Both the position numbers and the translations under genes were made by a program. DNA of 40,403 nucleotides from Verrucomicrobiales bacterium (lineage in GTDB: Bacteria; Verrucomicrobiota; Verrucomicrobiia; Verrucomicrobiales; DEV007), in NCBI GenBank assembly GCA_014239335.1, contig JAAZZC010000142.1, positions 1-40,403 on the forward strand, written 5' to 3'. Below, piece after piece: positions 1 through 8,867 of the stretch; the stretch's first letter is position 1, and each line of letters starts with the position of its first letter. The notes below the pieces were generated by a model. The model was not told the origin of the DNA, did not search any database, and worked only from the letters and a program-made list of their open reading frames with translations.

Positions 1-879
1 GAAATGACTGATCCGTGTGGAGAAGACAGCCACATGCCAGTCCCTGGTCTAGTTCATAGGTATCCTGATCGCGTTCTGTTCCTTGTTACCGATCGCTGTG
101 CCAGTTACTGCAGATATTGCACTAGGAGCAGAGTAGTTAGCGGTGCTGGAGATCAAGAATTTGAAACTAATTATGAAGCGGCATTCGAATACCTCAAAAA
201 CAACACCTCTATCCGAGACGTTTTACTCTCCGGCGGTGACCCTCTTCTATTCTCTGACTCCAAACTAGAAGCAATCCTGAAAAGATTGCGCTCTATTGAT
301 CATATTGAATTCATTAGGATTGGAACCAGAATTCCTATTTTTCTTCCACAACGAATAACTTCGAGTCTGTGCTCCATGCTAAAAAAATATCATCCGCTCT
401 GGATGAGCGTTCACTCAAATCACCCACGCGAAATCACTACAGAAGTCTCTGAAGCGTTGAACCAACTAGCTGATGCTGGAATTCCTTTAGGAAATCAAAG
501 CGTTTTACTAAAAGGAGTAAATGATGACATTCCAACGATGCGAGCGCTCGTTCACAAACTCCTTCAGTGCAGGGTGCGCCCCTATTACTTATATCAATGC
601 GACCTCATAAGCGGTTCAGCTCACTTAAGAACATCGGCGTCTAAAGGCATTGAAATAATCGAAGGATTACGCGGTCACACTACAGGTTATGCCATCCCCC
701 AATTCGTTATCGATGCTCCTGGCGGTGGCGGCAAGGTTCCAATTAACCCCGAATACGTCATCGAGCGAGACGAAAACAAGATAGTTATTAGAAATTACGA
801 AGGAAAATCTTTCATCTATCCTGAACCTAAAGTTCCTGTCACATCTCCGCTTGAACCAAGTGCAATGATGCATGATTAA
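1..879 (+). CDS. kamA: Lysine 2,3-aminomutase family radical SAM protein (5' end outside window)
   Basis: Radical SAM/PLP enzyme of the lysine 2,3-aminomutase family, which interconverts alpha- and beta-lysine. The frame is open to base 1, and the first visible residues align with the middle of the family (the DP..ED...VPGL.HRYPDRVL block), so roughly 100 N-terminal residues lie outside the window. Counting from the first visible Met (base 4): the iron-sulfur motif CASYCRYC (CX3CX2C) is near residues 32-39, YYLYQCD near 196-202, and DAPGGGGKVP carries the PLP-binding Lys near 244. The two Asp residues that hold lysine in the clostridial enzyme appear conserved, which favours an aminomutase over EpmB. 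The protein ends only about 47 residues after the PLP Lys and lacks the C-terminal zinc-binding Cys cluster of clostridial enzymes. The substrate (free lysine or EF-P-linked) cannot be settled from sequence. Confidence 0.9.
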   Translation, partial: EMTDPCGEDSHMPVPGLVHRYPDRVLFLVTDRCASYCRYCTRSRVVSGAGDQEFETNYEAAFEYLKNNTSIRDVLLSGGDPLLFSDSKLEAILKRLRSIDHIEFIRIGTRIPIFLPQRITSSLCSMLKKYHPLWMSVHSNHPREITTEVSEALNQLADAGIPLGNQSVLLKGVNDDIPTMRALVHKLLQCRVRPYYLYQCDLISGSAHLRTSASKGIEIIEGLRGHTTGYAIPQFVIDAPGGGGKVPINPEYVIERDENKIVIRNYEGKSFIYPEPKVPVTSPLEPSAMMHD

Positions 880-887
880 TTACCGGA

Positions 888-2063
888 ATGCCGGGACTCA
901 TTATCAAACCACGCGCACGGATCTTCCATGGTCACGAGTGGGTGTATTCGAATGAAATAAAAAAAACATTTGGAAATCCTAATCCTGGCGACGTGGTATC
1001 ACTTAAGGACTTTAGAGACAGGCCGCTAGGATCAGCTATTTATAACCCCAAATCACAAATCGTTGCTAGAAGATTTTCTCGACGCAAACAGGATCTCGAT
1101 ACTGACTTCTTCACTAGGAGAATAAACCGCGCCATTAGCTGGAGAAGTGAGAGGACTAACATAAACCTTAGCCTTTGCAGAATCGTATGGAGCGAGAGCG
1201 ATGGACTCCCAGGCGTAATAATTGATCGTTACGGTGATTATGCCGTCATACAAACATTGACTCTAGCTATGGATTTACGAATTGACAGCATCGCTAGTGC
1301 GGTGATGGAGACAATTTCACCAAAGGCTATTATAGCAAGAAATGATTCTCCAAGCCGAATAGCAGAAGGACTCGATCAAGAAACAAAAATACTTAGAGGA
1401 AAAGAACCTGACTCCTTTGAACTTATTCACAACAAAACCTGTTTCACTATCGACTTATTATCCGGACAAAAAACAGGACTTTACCTAGATCAGTTAGATA
1501 ATTACAAAAAAATTGCAGAATTAGCTAATGAAAAGAATGTCTTAGACTGTTTCACTAATCAGGGAGGATTCGCGCTTAACTGCTCATTAAATGGTGCCAC
1601 TTCAGTCACAGCAATTGACATAAGTGAAAGAGCAATACAAACCGCGCAAATCAACGCCGATAAATCAGGAGCAAAAAATATCAACTGGTTACAATCTAAT
1701 GTTTTTGATGAACTCAAAAAATATGACTCAGAAGGACGTAATTTCGATTTAATAATACTTGATCCTCCTTCATTTACACGTAATAAAAAATCTTTATCAG
1801 ATGCGATGCGTGGTTATAAAGAAATTCATCTTCGATCTTTAAAAATCCTACAACCAGGTGGCATTCTGACTACCTTCACCTGTTCACATCATGTGTCTGA
1901 TCAAGCTTTTCTAGACATGATCAAAAGCGCATCAGTTGACTCAAAAAGAAACCTCCGCCTGATAGCGGAATACAACCAAAGAGCTGATCATCCAGTAAAT
2001 CCTTTGATCCCTGAAACATCTTACCTGAAAGGCTATTCATTTGAAGTCCTGCCTTCTTGGTAA
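888..2063 (+). CDS. rlmI: Class I rRNA methyltransferase, RlmI type (23S rRNA m5C)
   Basis: SAM-dependent RNA cytosine-5 methyltransferase of the RlmI/YccW family; E. coli RlmI modifies C1962 of 23S rRNA. The 391 residues match the family length. An N-terminal PUA-like region carries HEWVYSNEI. Then come the SAM-binding motif VLDCFTNQGGFAL (about residues 218-230), the D of TAIDIS, the DPPSF motif near residue 292, and TCSHHV near 331 with the expected catalytic Cys. The ATG lies 9 bases after the upstream aminomutase stop, with no clear Shine-Dalgarno sequence. The next gene starts one base after this stop, so the three form an operon. The exact target base is inferred from the family. Confidence 0.9.
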   Translation: MPGLIIKPRARIFHGHEWVYSNEIKKTFGNPNPGDVVSLKDFRDRPLGSAIYNPKSQIVARRFSRRKQDLDTDFFTRRINRAISWRSERTNINLSLCRIVWSESDGLPGVIIDRYGDYAVIQTLTLAMDLRIDSIASAVMETISPKAIIARNDSPSRIAEGLDQETKILRGKEPDSFELIHNKTCFTIDLLSGQKTGLYLDQLDNYKKIAELANEKNVLDCFTNQGGFALNCSLNGATSVTAIDISERAIQTAQINADKSGAKNINWLQSNVFDELKKYDSEGRNFDLIILDPPSFTRNKKSLSDAMRGYKEIHLRSLKILQPGGILTTFTCSHHVSDQAFLDMIKSASVDSKRNLRLIAEYNQRADHPVNPLIPETSYLKGYSFEVLPSW

Positions 2064-2064
2064 A

Positions 2065-3819
2065 ATGCAAAACACAAAATCGCCAAGATTCAATTTTACA
2101 TATCAGTTAAGAATCCTCGCCAGAGCCAACATCCGCATAACTCAGCAAAGGCTCTTCTCGCTTTTGAAAACATCTAAATTGATGACTTTAACTATAATGA
2201 GCTTCATTATAGGTTATATCACGATCGGTTACTTAATGTTTAAAGGCGGTCTAGGATATATTGAAAAATTCCCAGGCCTGGGGCCAATTCTCTCTGAGCG
2301 AATTTATTACCTACTGTTTTTTTTCATCTTTGTGATGCTTGTTTTTTCTAATGCAGCAATTGGTTATGCTGCGCTATACAGGAGCAAAGAAACTCGCTGG
2401 CTTCATTCGTTACCAATCAGCAACCAGTCTATATATTTCTGGAAGTTCATCGAAACAATGACTGTGTCTAGTTGGGGTTTTATCATTATTAGTGCGCCTC
2501 TATTATGTGCGTACGGCAGCATAAAATCTGCGCCTGTCTCCTTTTACATTGGGGCAAGCCTTGCCTCTTTCCCATTTGTAATCATTCCAGCCTCAATAGC
2601 AGGACTAATTGTAGTCTTATCTGTCAGATATTTTAAACGCTGGCTCTCAGCATTCTTAATTGCTGGATTTATCTACGGAACAATAATCATTTCAATTTCC
2701 CTGATGACTCCAGCCGTGGAACCACCACCCCTAAAAAACAGTATCTTCAATACCGTCAACCACGTACTAAGGCATACTGAATTAAGCGTTAATCCCTTTA
2801 TACCAAGCACATGGATGAGCAATGCTCTAGCAGGATGGGCTAGACCATTTGATAGCAACGCATTGCAGTATGCTATGCTTCTGGCTTCGTATGCGGTGAT
2901 AGGTTTATGGGCAACCCTATATGTAACCTGGCGCTTTTACCATTCAGGGCTGAGTTTAAGCATGAGGAGAAATGCTCACTCATCTTGGAAAAAAAGGAGC
3001 AAAAAAGGTAATTCAATAAATATTAAATCTCACAAAAACTCAGTTTTAAGGTATTTAAAACCAAAAGTTGCTTATAGAGCATTAGCTCAAAAAGATCTCT
3101 TAACGTTTCGAAGAGATCCTTCACAATGGGTACAGGTCACTGTCGTTTTTAGTTTGCTTTTTCTTTACGTTCTAAATGTTAGGAACATGGGAATCGATTA
3201 TCAAACCCCATTCTGGATAGAAGTTATTTCATTACTAAATCTTGGAGTGTGCTCCCTCGCTCTCTCTACATTAACAACAAGATTCGTCTTCCCCCAGTTC
3301 AGCTTAGAAGGAAAAAGATTATGGATATTATCCATGTGCCCAATCCCCATAGAAAAGATTTTAATACAGAAATTTGTTACATCTTGCTGCATCACCGGGG
3401 CCATAACAGCAATACTAATGTTCATTTCCAGCACCCTCTTAAAAATGAGCTCTGAACTGACCATGCTATACTCCATCGCGATAATCCTCATATGTGTCGG
3501 ACTTAACTCTATTGCAATCTCCCTTGGAACAATATTTCCAAATGAACGTGAAACTAACCCCGCAAAAATCGTATCAGGATTTGGTGGCACCCTGTGCCTA
3601 ATAGTCAGCTTTCTTTACATCCTTTCAATCATTGCATTCTTAACTTTTCCAGTAGCTGTAAAATTATCTAAAACAGGAATCTTATCGACCTACACTGAAG
3701 GGATTGCGACAACAGTTGCTCTTTCATTTTCTTTAGCATTAACCCTCATCATTAGCTTCATACCTTTAAAAATTGCCTTAAAAAAGACAAGAGATTTGAG
3801 ATATTTAAGAAACCTATAA
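2065..3819 (+). CDS. Multi-pass membrane protein, probable ABC-2-type permease/exporter
   Basis: A 584-residue protein with about twelve hydrophobic segments, split by a basic, low-complexity loop (near codons 310-335, with KKRSKKGNS) into two halves of about six segments each. The Arg/Lys-rich loops after ALYRSKETRW and LTTRFVFPQF, plus the overall shape, resemble large ABC-2 permeases (EcsB-like or putative ABC exporter proteins); I see no diagnostic motif that fixes the substrate. The ATG at 2065 is preferred over the TTG at 2041, because the TTG would overlap the methyltransferase gene and the ATG sits one base after its stop. No ABC ATPase gene is visible nearby, so a partner must be upstream of the window or elsewhere. 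Downstream is an AT-only imperfect hairpin region before the next gene. Confidence 0.7.
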   Translation: MQNTKSPRFNFTYQLRILARANIRITQQRLFSLLKTSKLMTLTIMSFIIGYITIGYLMFKGGLGYIEKFPGLGPILSERIYYLLFFFIFVMLVFSNAAIGYAALYRSKETRWLHSLPISNQSIYFWKFIETMTVSSWGFIIISAPLLCAYGSIKSAPVSFYIGASLASFPFVIIPASIAGLIVVLSVRYFKRWLSAFLIAGFIYGTIIISISLMTPAVEPPPLKNSIFNTVNHVLRHTELSVNPFIPSTWMSNALAGWARPFDSNALQYAMLLASYAVIGLWATLYVTWRFYHSGLSLSMRRNAHSSWKKRSKKGNSINIKSHKNSVLRYLKPKVAYRALAQKDLLTFRRDPSQWVQVTVVFSLLFLYVLNVRNMGIDYQTPFWIEVISLLNLGVCSLALSTLTTRFVFPQFSLEGKRLWILSMCPIPIEKILIQKFVTSCCITGAITAILMFISSTLLKMSSELTMLYSIAIILICVGLNSIAISLGTIFPNERETNPAKIVSGFGGTLCLIVSFLYILSIIAFLTFPVAVKLSKTGILSTYTEGIATTVALSFSLALTLIISFIPLKIALKKTRDLRYLRNL

Positions 3820-3874
3820 TATAAATAGAAATTTATTATATTTCAGTTACATTATGTAAATTCAAAAAGTAAGA

Positions 3875-4537
3875 ATGGATAGAGGTAACTACAATACAGT
3901 TTATGAGGATCCTAATTTCCTCGAACTTGAACCGGACAGTTCGTTAGATGCATCAATGACGGAAGAGCCTCAAAGGGCATCCAGTTTAGAATTCGATGAA
4001 CAGCTTGCAAGCGCTCAACTGCAACTAAAGGAGCTCAAAAAACAAGAGGAAGAAATCGAAAGACAAAAAACTGAACTTGAGCATTTGAGACAAATGCAAA
4101 GCTCATTCAATCGAGGCAAGGTTGAAATGACAGACAATCTTCAGCACGCCATAACTTTACTAGAACGTGAAAGATTAGATGCAGAACAAAGAATTCTTCA
4201 ATACACGAGAGCCCAATCAATTTTCAATAGAACGTTAGAAGAAATAACAACACTAAGCCCAGATGATTCAAACCATTCAGAGCTACATTCACAACTTGAA
4301 ATTGCAGGCAACGTAATTGAGGATGCCCGCGAAGAGTACGTTCGAACTCTAAAACACCTGGACAGTCTTAATTCTTCTGATGAATTAGCAGGCAATGAGT
4401 CAGCCTCAAATTTAAAAGTTGCCTCTAAGACCCAAACAAACTTTCTTTATTGGTTTAGAAGTGGTTTTGCATTTTCCCTACCTTTAATAGTTTTTGCAAC
4501 CGTAGCATTCGTTGCTTACAGGTTTTTACTTGGATAA
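3875..4537 (+). CDS. Hypothetical coiled-coil protein with C-terminal membrane anchor
   Basis: Not recognised. The 220 residues have a short acidic N-terminus (1-45), a long charged heptad-like helix (about 46-160; KELKKQEEEIERQKTELEHL marks the strongest coiled coil), a linker, and one hydrophobic segment at the very end (about 195-219, containing LPLIVFATVAFVAY). There is no signal peptide, so the protein should be tail-anchored with the coiled coil in the cytoplasm. It is followed after 38 bases by a smaller gene of the same design, whose tail shares the pattern LIVF-(A/S)-TV. Composition resembles its neighbours, giving no sign of transfer. A scaffold or cell-division role is possible, but nothing here shows it. 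Confidence 0.65.
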   Translation: MDRGNYNTVYEDPNFLELEPDSSLDASMTEEPQRASSLEFDEQLASAQLQLKELKKQEEEIERQKTELEHLRQMQSSFNRGKVEMTDNLQHAITLLERERLDAEQRILQYTRAQSIFNRTLEEITTLSPDDSNHSELHSQLEIAGNVIEDAREEYVRTLKHLDSLNSSDELAGNESASNLKVASKTQTNFLYWFRSGFAFSLPLIVFATVAFVAYRFLLG

Positions 4538-4575
4538 CGTAAATATAGGCATATAACTCCTTAAAGTGTATAGTT

Positions 4576-4869
4576 ATGAACCGAATAAACTCAGATCCTG
4601 AAAGATTGGATTCTATTAATTTATCGGAAAAACTCAGCCGCAAACAAGCTGATATTAATTTGAGAATCCAAGAGTTAGAGTCATTTATTGATGAATCACC
4701 TAAATCCACCTATCACGAACATAAAGTTATAACGACAGACAACAATCCTCGTTTAAGCAGAACTCAAATAGCTGAATTAAGATCAAATACTCTGAAGAAC
4801 TTCATCACTTTTGTCTTCGCTTTGATAGTTTTTAGTACTGTAACTTATTTATTATATATAGCCCTATAG
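4576..4869 (+). CDS. Small hypothetical tail-anchored protein
   Basis: Not recognised. The 97 residues include a predicted helix at about 15-42 (charged, SEKLSRKQADINLRIQELES), a polar middle and a C-terminal hydrophobic segment (about 73-96, with FALIVFSTVTYLLY). The tail resembles that of the larger protein just upstream, so the two may be related or work together. The ATG has no Shine-Dalgarno sequence. The gene could be cotranscribed with its upstream neighbour and lies 51 bases before gatC. That the reading frame is genuine rests on coding-like composition, same-strand packing and the membrane anchor. Confidence 0.55.
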   Translation: MNRINSDPERLDSINLSEKLSRKQADINLRIQELESFIDESPKSTYHEHKVITTDNNPRLSRTQIAELRSNTLKNFITFVFALIVFSTVTYLLYIAL

Positions 4870-4920
4870 TTAAGATTTATCCTAGCCTTTTAGATTCTAT
4901 CGGCTAACTCTTTCATATAA

Positions 4921-5211
4921 ATGCAAGATAAAAGTATAGATGTTAATTACGTTGCTGACTTGGCACGCCTCGAGTTAACACAAGACGAATGCGATCGATT
5001 TTCAGAACAGCTCAATAAAGTCATTGATTTCGTTAAGCAGCTTGAGAAGCTTGAGACTGATTCGATCGATCCTATGGCCCATACATCCCCAGTATACGAT
5101 GTCATGAGGGATGATGTTAATCGACCAGGCTTTGGTACCGACACTGCCCTTCTTAATGCACCAATGACAAGCAACAATCAATTCAAGGTCACTCGAGTCG
5201 TTGAATCATGA
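4921..5211 (+). CDS. gatC: Asp/Glu-tRNA(Asn/Gln) amidotransferase subunit C
   Basis: Small subunit of the GatCAB amidotransferase, which converts misacylated Glu-tRNA(Gln) or Asp-tRNA(Asn) to the correct amide form. The 96 residues carry the family pattern: DVNYVADLARLELT at the start, the FSEQLNKVIDFVKQLEKLET helix, DPMAH, and R-x-D-x-V in VMRDDVNRPG. The stop overlaps the gatA start (ATGA), the usual sign of coupled translation. No gatB is present in the window, so it must lie elsewhere. No Shine-Dalgarno sequence is visible before the ATG. Confidence 0.95.
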   Translation: MQDKSIDVNYVADLARLELTQDECDRFSEQLNKVIDFVKQLEKLETDSIDPMAHTSPVYDVMRDDVNRPGFGTDTALLNAPMTSNNQFKVTRVVES

Positions 5212-6668
5212 GCACATCCCTTTCCGCTCTTACCATAAGACAATTACGAAGCGATCTTAAGACTGGGCACATTTCACCAGTTGACATTGTAAATGATGTA
5301 ATAGACTCGATTAAAAACAAAGACTCTGAAGTCGGGGCCTACTTATCGATCAACTCTGAAGATGCAATCAAAAGAGCACAAAATGCAGACATTTCAAAAC
5401 CCCTAGGCGGTATTCCTATATCAATAAAAGACCTCATTAATGTTGAAGGTCAACCATGTTCATGCGGCTCTAAAATTCTCAAAGATTCATACATATCAAC
5501 ATATGATGCCACCGTTATAAAAAGATTAAAAGAGGCCGGAGCTATACCTCTTGGCAGGGTAAATATGGATGAATTCGCAATGGGCTCATCAACGGAAAAT
5601 TCGGGAATTCAAATCACAAAAAATCCTTGGGACTTAAAAAGAATTCCCGGTGGCAGCAGCGGAGGTTCTGCTGCCTCTGTAGCCAATGACACTGCAATTG
5701 CCTCTCTCGGTTCAGATACCGGAGGGTCAATCAGACAGCCAGCTTCATTTTGTGGAACCGTTGGCTTGAAACCTAGTTATGGAAGAGTTTCACGATATGG
5801 CCTTGTGGCTTTTGCCTCGTCTCTTGATCAGATAGGCCCTATCACTAAGACAAGTGAAGATGCCGCCATCATACTTAACGCAATAGCTGGAAAGGACCAA
5901 CTAGACTCGACATCACTTGATTCTGAGGTTCCTAATTATCTGCAATCTCTGGACATGAATATCAAAGGCCTCCGAATAGGAATGCCTAAGGAGTATTTTA
6001 CTGATGGAATAAACTCAGAGGTTCTTTCGTGCATTCATAAAGGCATTGAAAAACTTAGAGAACTAGGTGCTGAAATTGTCGACATATCATTGCCTCATAC
6101 TGAATTCGCAGTATCAACCTACTACATAATTGCAACCGCTGAAGCCTCTGCTAATTTGGCACGTTTCGATGCCGTGCGATATGGGAATCGAACCACGGAT
6201 CCAACAAACATTATCGAACATTATCGAAAATCTAGGGCTGAAGGTTTTGGTGAAGAAGTCAAAAGACGTATAATTCTTGGAACTTACGTCCTCAGCTCAG
6301 GTTATAATGATGCGTATTACGTAAAGGCTCAAAAAGTAAGAACGCTGATAAGAAATGACTTTACAAATGCATTTGAAAAAGTTGACGCCATCGTTTCACC
6401 TACGGCACCAACTGCGGCCTTCAAAATTGGAGAAATGAGCAACAATCCACTTCAAATGTATCTTGCCGATATTTTTACCATCGCAGCAAATTTAGCCGGC
6501 ATATGCGGTATCAGCACCCCTTGTGGATTCATTGAAGGAGATACTGGCAATAAATTACCAGTTGGATTGCAAATACTTGGCCCTGCGCTTCAAGAAGCAA
6601 CTATACTAAAAATTTCGGACGCTTTTGAAAAATCTACCGATTGGCATAAGAAAAAGCCGTTAGATTAA
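5208..6668 (+). CDS. gatA: Asp/Glu-tRNA(Asn/Gln) amidotransferase subunit A
   Basis: Glutaminase subunit of GatCAB, an amidase-signature enzyme that frees ammonia from glutamine for transamidation. Its 486 residues are full length. The Ser-cisSer-Lys triad can be placed: Lys74 in ISIKDLINV, Ser150 in GGSSGGSAASVAN, and the nucleophile Ser174 in SDTGGSIRQPAS; this spacing matches known GatA proteins. It overlaps gatC by four bases, and its 3' end overlaps the convergent rnhB by nine bases with no terminator between them. A gatC-gatA pair apart from gatB is common. Confidence 0.97.
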   Translation: MSTSLSALTIRQLRSDLKTGHISPVDIVNDVIDSIKNKDSEVGAYLSINSEDAIKRAQNADISKPLGGIPISIKDLINVEGQPCSCGSKILKDSYISTYDATVIKRLKEAGAIPLGRVNMDEFAMGSSTENSGIQITKNPWDLKRIPGGSSGGSAASVANDTAIASLGSDTGGSIRQPASFCGTVGLKPSYGRVSRYGLVAFASSLDQIGPITKTSEDAAIILNAIAGKDQLDSTSLDSEVPNYLQSLDMNIKGLRIGMPKEYFTDGINSEVLSCIHKGIEKLRELGAEIVDISLPHTEFAVSTYYIIATAEASANLARFDAVRYGNRTTDPTNIIEHYRKSRAEGFGEEVKRRIILGTYVLSSGYNDAYYVKAQKVRTLIRNDFTNAFEKVDAIVSPTAPTAAFKIGEMSNNPLQMYLADIFTIAANLAGICGISTPCGFIEGDTGNKLPVGLQILGPALQEATILKISDAFEKSTDWHKKKPLD

Positions 6669-7277
6669 TCCTTGAGCCTTTCTAACAGGAGCAAAGGATC
6701 GCCGATGAATTGGGCTCGGGCCAAATTTCTCTAAAGCATTCAGATGCAACTTGGTTCCATATCCTTTATGTCGCTCAAACCCATATTGCGGATACTGCTC
6801 TGCATATTTCAACATCAACCTGTCACGTTCTACTTTCGCAATGATACTAGCCGCAGCAATTGATAAGCACCTCTCATCCCCTTTTATAACGGATTGATAT
6901 GGGTACGGGAATCCTTTCACTGGCTTCCCATCAATTATCGCAAAAGAAGGTTCCATCTTAAGGCTCAACGCAGATTCTGACATCGCTCTATAAGTTGCAT
7001 TAAGAATATTAATCTCATCGATTACTTTAGGACAAATAACAGAAAAACTCCAAATGACTCCAGACAGTGGATGCGTTAATTCCTCATACAATCTCTCTCT
7101 GACTTTAGGGCTTATTTTTTTTGAATCATTAAGAACGTCAGAGCTATAATCAGTTGGCAAAATGACTGCCGCCGCAACGACAGGACCAGCCAATGGCCCC
7201 CTACCAGCCTCATCAATGCCTGTTATATATTTATGTCCCTGTTTAATTAGTTCTTCTTCAATTAAAAAGTCAGGCAT
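6660..7277 (-). CDS. rnhB: Ribonuclease HII
   Basis: Removes RNA from RNA-DNA hybrids and single ribonucleotides from DNA. The 205 residues match the family. The metal-binding acidic residues are visible: Asp22-Glu23 in GIDEAGRGPLAGPV, Asp116 in AIIDGKPV, and a further Asp in the AKVERDRLM helix. The C-terminus (HKGYGTKLH...GPSPIHRRSFAPV) is typical. The gene is divergent from lspA and convergent with gatA, overlapping it by nine bases. An AAGGAGG sequence lies 27 bases before the ATG (7305-7311 on this strand), too far to serve it, and no alternative ATG/GTG/TTG lies between them in frame. Confidence 0.96.
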   Translation of the reverse strand: MPDFLIEEELIKQGHKYITGIDEAGRGPLAGPVVAAAVILPTDYSSDVLNDSKKISPKVRERLYEELTHPLSGVIWSFSVICPKVIDEINILNATYRAMSESALSLKMEPSFAIIDGKPVKGFPYPYQSVIKGDERCLSIAAASIIAKVERDRLMLKYAEQYPQYGFERHKGYGTKLHLNALEKFGPSPIHRRSFAPVRKAQGLI

Positions 7278-7355
7278 AAATGTTAATACTTGTAAATTAT
7301 GCCCCCTCCTTATAAATGAAACATATTAATATATTTACTTTAAAATCAATACTAA

Positions 7356-7838
7356 ATGAGTTTGCTCTACAAACTATCAATCCCATTATTTCTCTTAGAT
7401 CAGGTAACGAAATTACTCATCTTAAATAATTTCGCATTAGGAGACCAAAAAACAATACTACCAGATTTTTTTAACTTGGTAAGAGTTCACAACACCGGTA
7501 TAGCATTTGGCAAATTTAATGATGGCGATGGGTCAAATATAATTTTCACGATAATATCCTTGCTCGCATTTTTGGGTATCTTAGTTTTCTGGAAACGTGG
7601 ACACTTCCCGGGAAAACTAAATCAATTCGCTGTTTCTCTTATAACCGCGGGCGTAGCAGGCAACGTCACTGATAGAATCCTCCATGGCTACGTCGTAGAT
7701 TTTTTAGATTTTCATATTGGGAACAATCACTGGCCCTCATTCAATGTAGCCGATTCATGTATATGTGTTGCAGCTTCACTTATTTTCATTTCAGCTTTCA
7801 CCAAGGAAAACGCCAACACTAAAACGAAAGATAAATGA
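7356..7838 (+). CDS. lspA: Lipoprotein signal peptidase (signal peptidase II)
   Basis: Integral membrane aspartyl protease that cleaves prolipoprotein signal peptides. The 160 residues have four hydrophobic segments. The expected motifs are present: LLDQVTKLLI near residues 13-22, NTGIAFG near 46-52, NVTDRI with Asp106, the catalytic Asp115 in VVDFLDF, and the second catalytic Asp133 in FNVADS. It overlaps the next gene by four bases (ATGA). A TAAAAT hexamer ends nine bases before the ATG, so a very short mRNA leader is possible, but no good -35 was found. Confidence 0.96.
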   Translation: MSLLYKLSIPLFLLDQVTKLLILNNFALGDQKTILPDFFNLVRVHNTGIAFGKFNDGDGSNIIFTIISLLAFLGILVFWKRGHFPGKLNQFAVSLITAGVAGNVTDRILHGYVVDFLDFHIGNNHWPSFNVADSCICVAASLIFISAFTKENANTKTKDK

Positions 7839-8404
7839 GCGATAACACTAATCGCAATTCAATAGGTGAGGAAAAAGAATCACTCCGAAAAACTATCATC
7901 AAAGACCTCTCCTCTCTAGATGCTGAAGTTAAACAAAATGCTAGTTCCTCTATATCAAATAAACTTATTAAATTAGTAAGAACCAATTCTTCCGTCCTTT
8001 GTTACTCGCCACTTAAATCAGAACCAAATATCCGACCTGCCATACAACATTGGCTCAAGTCAAATTTTCGCGTGTGCCTCCCTAGAGTTGAGGGAGATCA
8101 AATTCAAATTTACTCCGTAAATAGCTCTGACAGTCTAATTAATTCTTCCATGGGAATATTAGAACCTGGTCCATCAAATCATAATAAAATCAGTCCGATG
8201 GAAATTGATTTTATTTTAGTTCCAGGAATTGGGTTTACTCGTGATGGTAAACGACTCGGCAGAGGCGGTGGATTTTATGATAAATACCTTGAGAAAACCT
8301 CATCACAATCGCTTAAGATTGGAGTTGCTTTCAACTTGCAAATATTGGATGAAATACGCACAGAGACTCATGACATTCCAGTCGATCTGCTAATAACTGA
8401 ATAA
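7835..8404 (+). CDS. fau: 5-formyltetrahydrofolate cyclo-ligase
   Basis: Converts 5-formyl-THF to 5,10-methenyl-THF with ATP. The 189 residues match the family, with the N-terminal KESLRKTI helix, SPLKSEPNI in the substrate region, and the diagnostic C-terminal motif LGRGGGFYDKYL. The VDLLITE ending is also typical. Its start overlaps the lspA stop, so it is translationally coupled to lspA. The folate link recurs at folK further along the window, but the two are not in one operon. Confidence 0.93.
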   Translation: MSDNTNRNSIGEEKESLRKTIIKDLSSLDAEVKQNASSSISNKLIKLVRTNSSVLCYSPLKSEPNIRPAIQHWLKSNFRVCLPRVEGDQIQIYSVNSSDSLINSSMGILEPGPSNHNKISPMEIDFILVPGIGFTRDGKRLGRGGGFYDKYLEKTSSQSLKIGVAFNLQILDEIRTETHDIPVDLLITE

Positions 8405-8415
8405 TCAAAATTTGC

Positions 8416-8796
8416 TCACGCCCACTTGGGAACATTCAACTCAAAACTTGGGATTCGAGTAAATACAGGCACCCCTAGATCAGTTTCACCAAAAAAAGAG
8501 CCATCGACAACACAATCAGAATCCACTACGTGATAACTATTATAGCTAAAGTTTTCACCTGAACTAATCTTTGGAAATTGTCCAACAACCCCATCACCTT
8601 CAACTATAGTTTTATTACCATTTAGAAGAGTGATAACCCACTTTCTTCCGCATATTTTGACTACTTTGTCTGAATTATTTTTAATTGTAATAAAATAAAC
8701 AAATGGATGAGGCTTGTCAGCAGGAGCTTCAAGGCTTGGCATGTAGATGACATCATCAATAATGACGTCCAATCCTGAATGTTCTATGATTTCCAA
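8416..8796 (-). CDS. apaG: ApaG domain protein
   Basis: A 126-residue ApaG/CorD-like single-domain protein with an immunoglobulin/fibronectin-like beta fold. The family pattern is clear: FVYFITIKNNSDKVV, then RKWVIT, the glycine motif VEGDGVVGQFPKI, and GENFSYNSYHV followed by the G-x-F strand. Biochemical role is poorly defined: mutations in enterobacteria affect magnesium/cobalt resistance, and pyrophosphate binding has been proposed. It lies in a convergent position after the cyclo-ligase (11 bases apart) and is divergent from thiD, with a 71-base shared upstream region. Confidence 0.9.
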   Translation of the reverse strand: MEIIEHSGLDVIIDDVIYMPSLEAPADKPHPFVYFITIKNNSDKVVKICGRKWVITLLNGNKTIVEGDGVVGQFPKISSGENFSYNSYHVVDSDCVVDGSFFGETDLGVPVFTRIPSFELNVPKWA

Positions 8797-8867
8797 TTAA
8801 TCTAGATATGGGTTTATTTAGTATAAATTAATCAAACCTATTAAAACTTGAAAGCCTCAAAACATAT

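Noticed and set aside
3201-3590. 129-codon open frame antisense to the permease gene
   Set aside because: A shadow of the permease frame; residues show no family pattern.
7305-7311. AAGGAGG upstream of rnhB as its ribosome site
   Set aside because: It is 27 bases from the ATG, and no start codon lies at a suitable distance.
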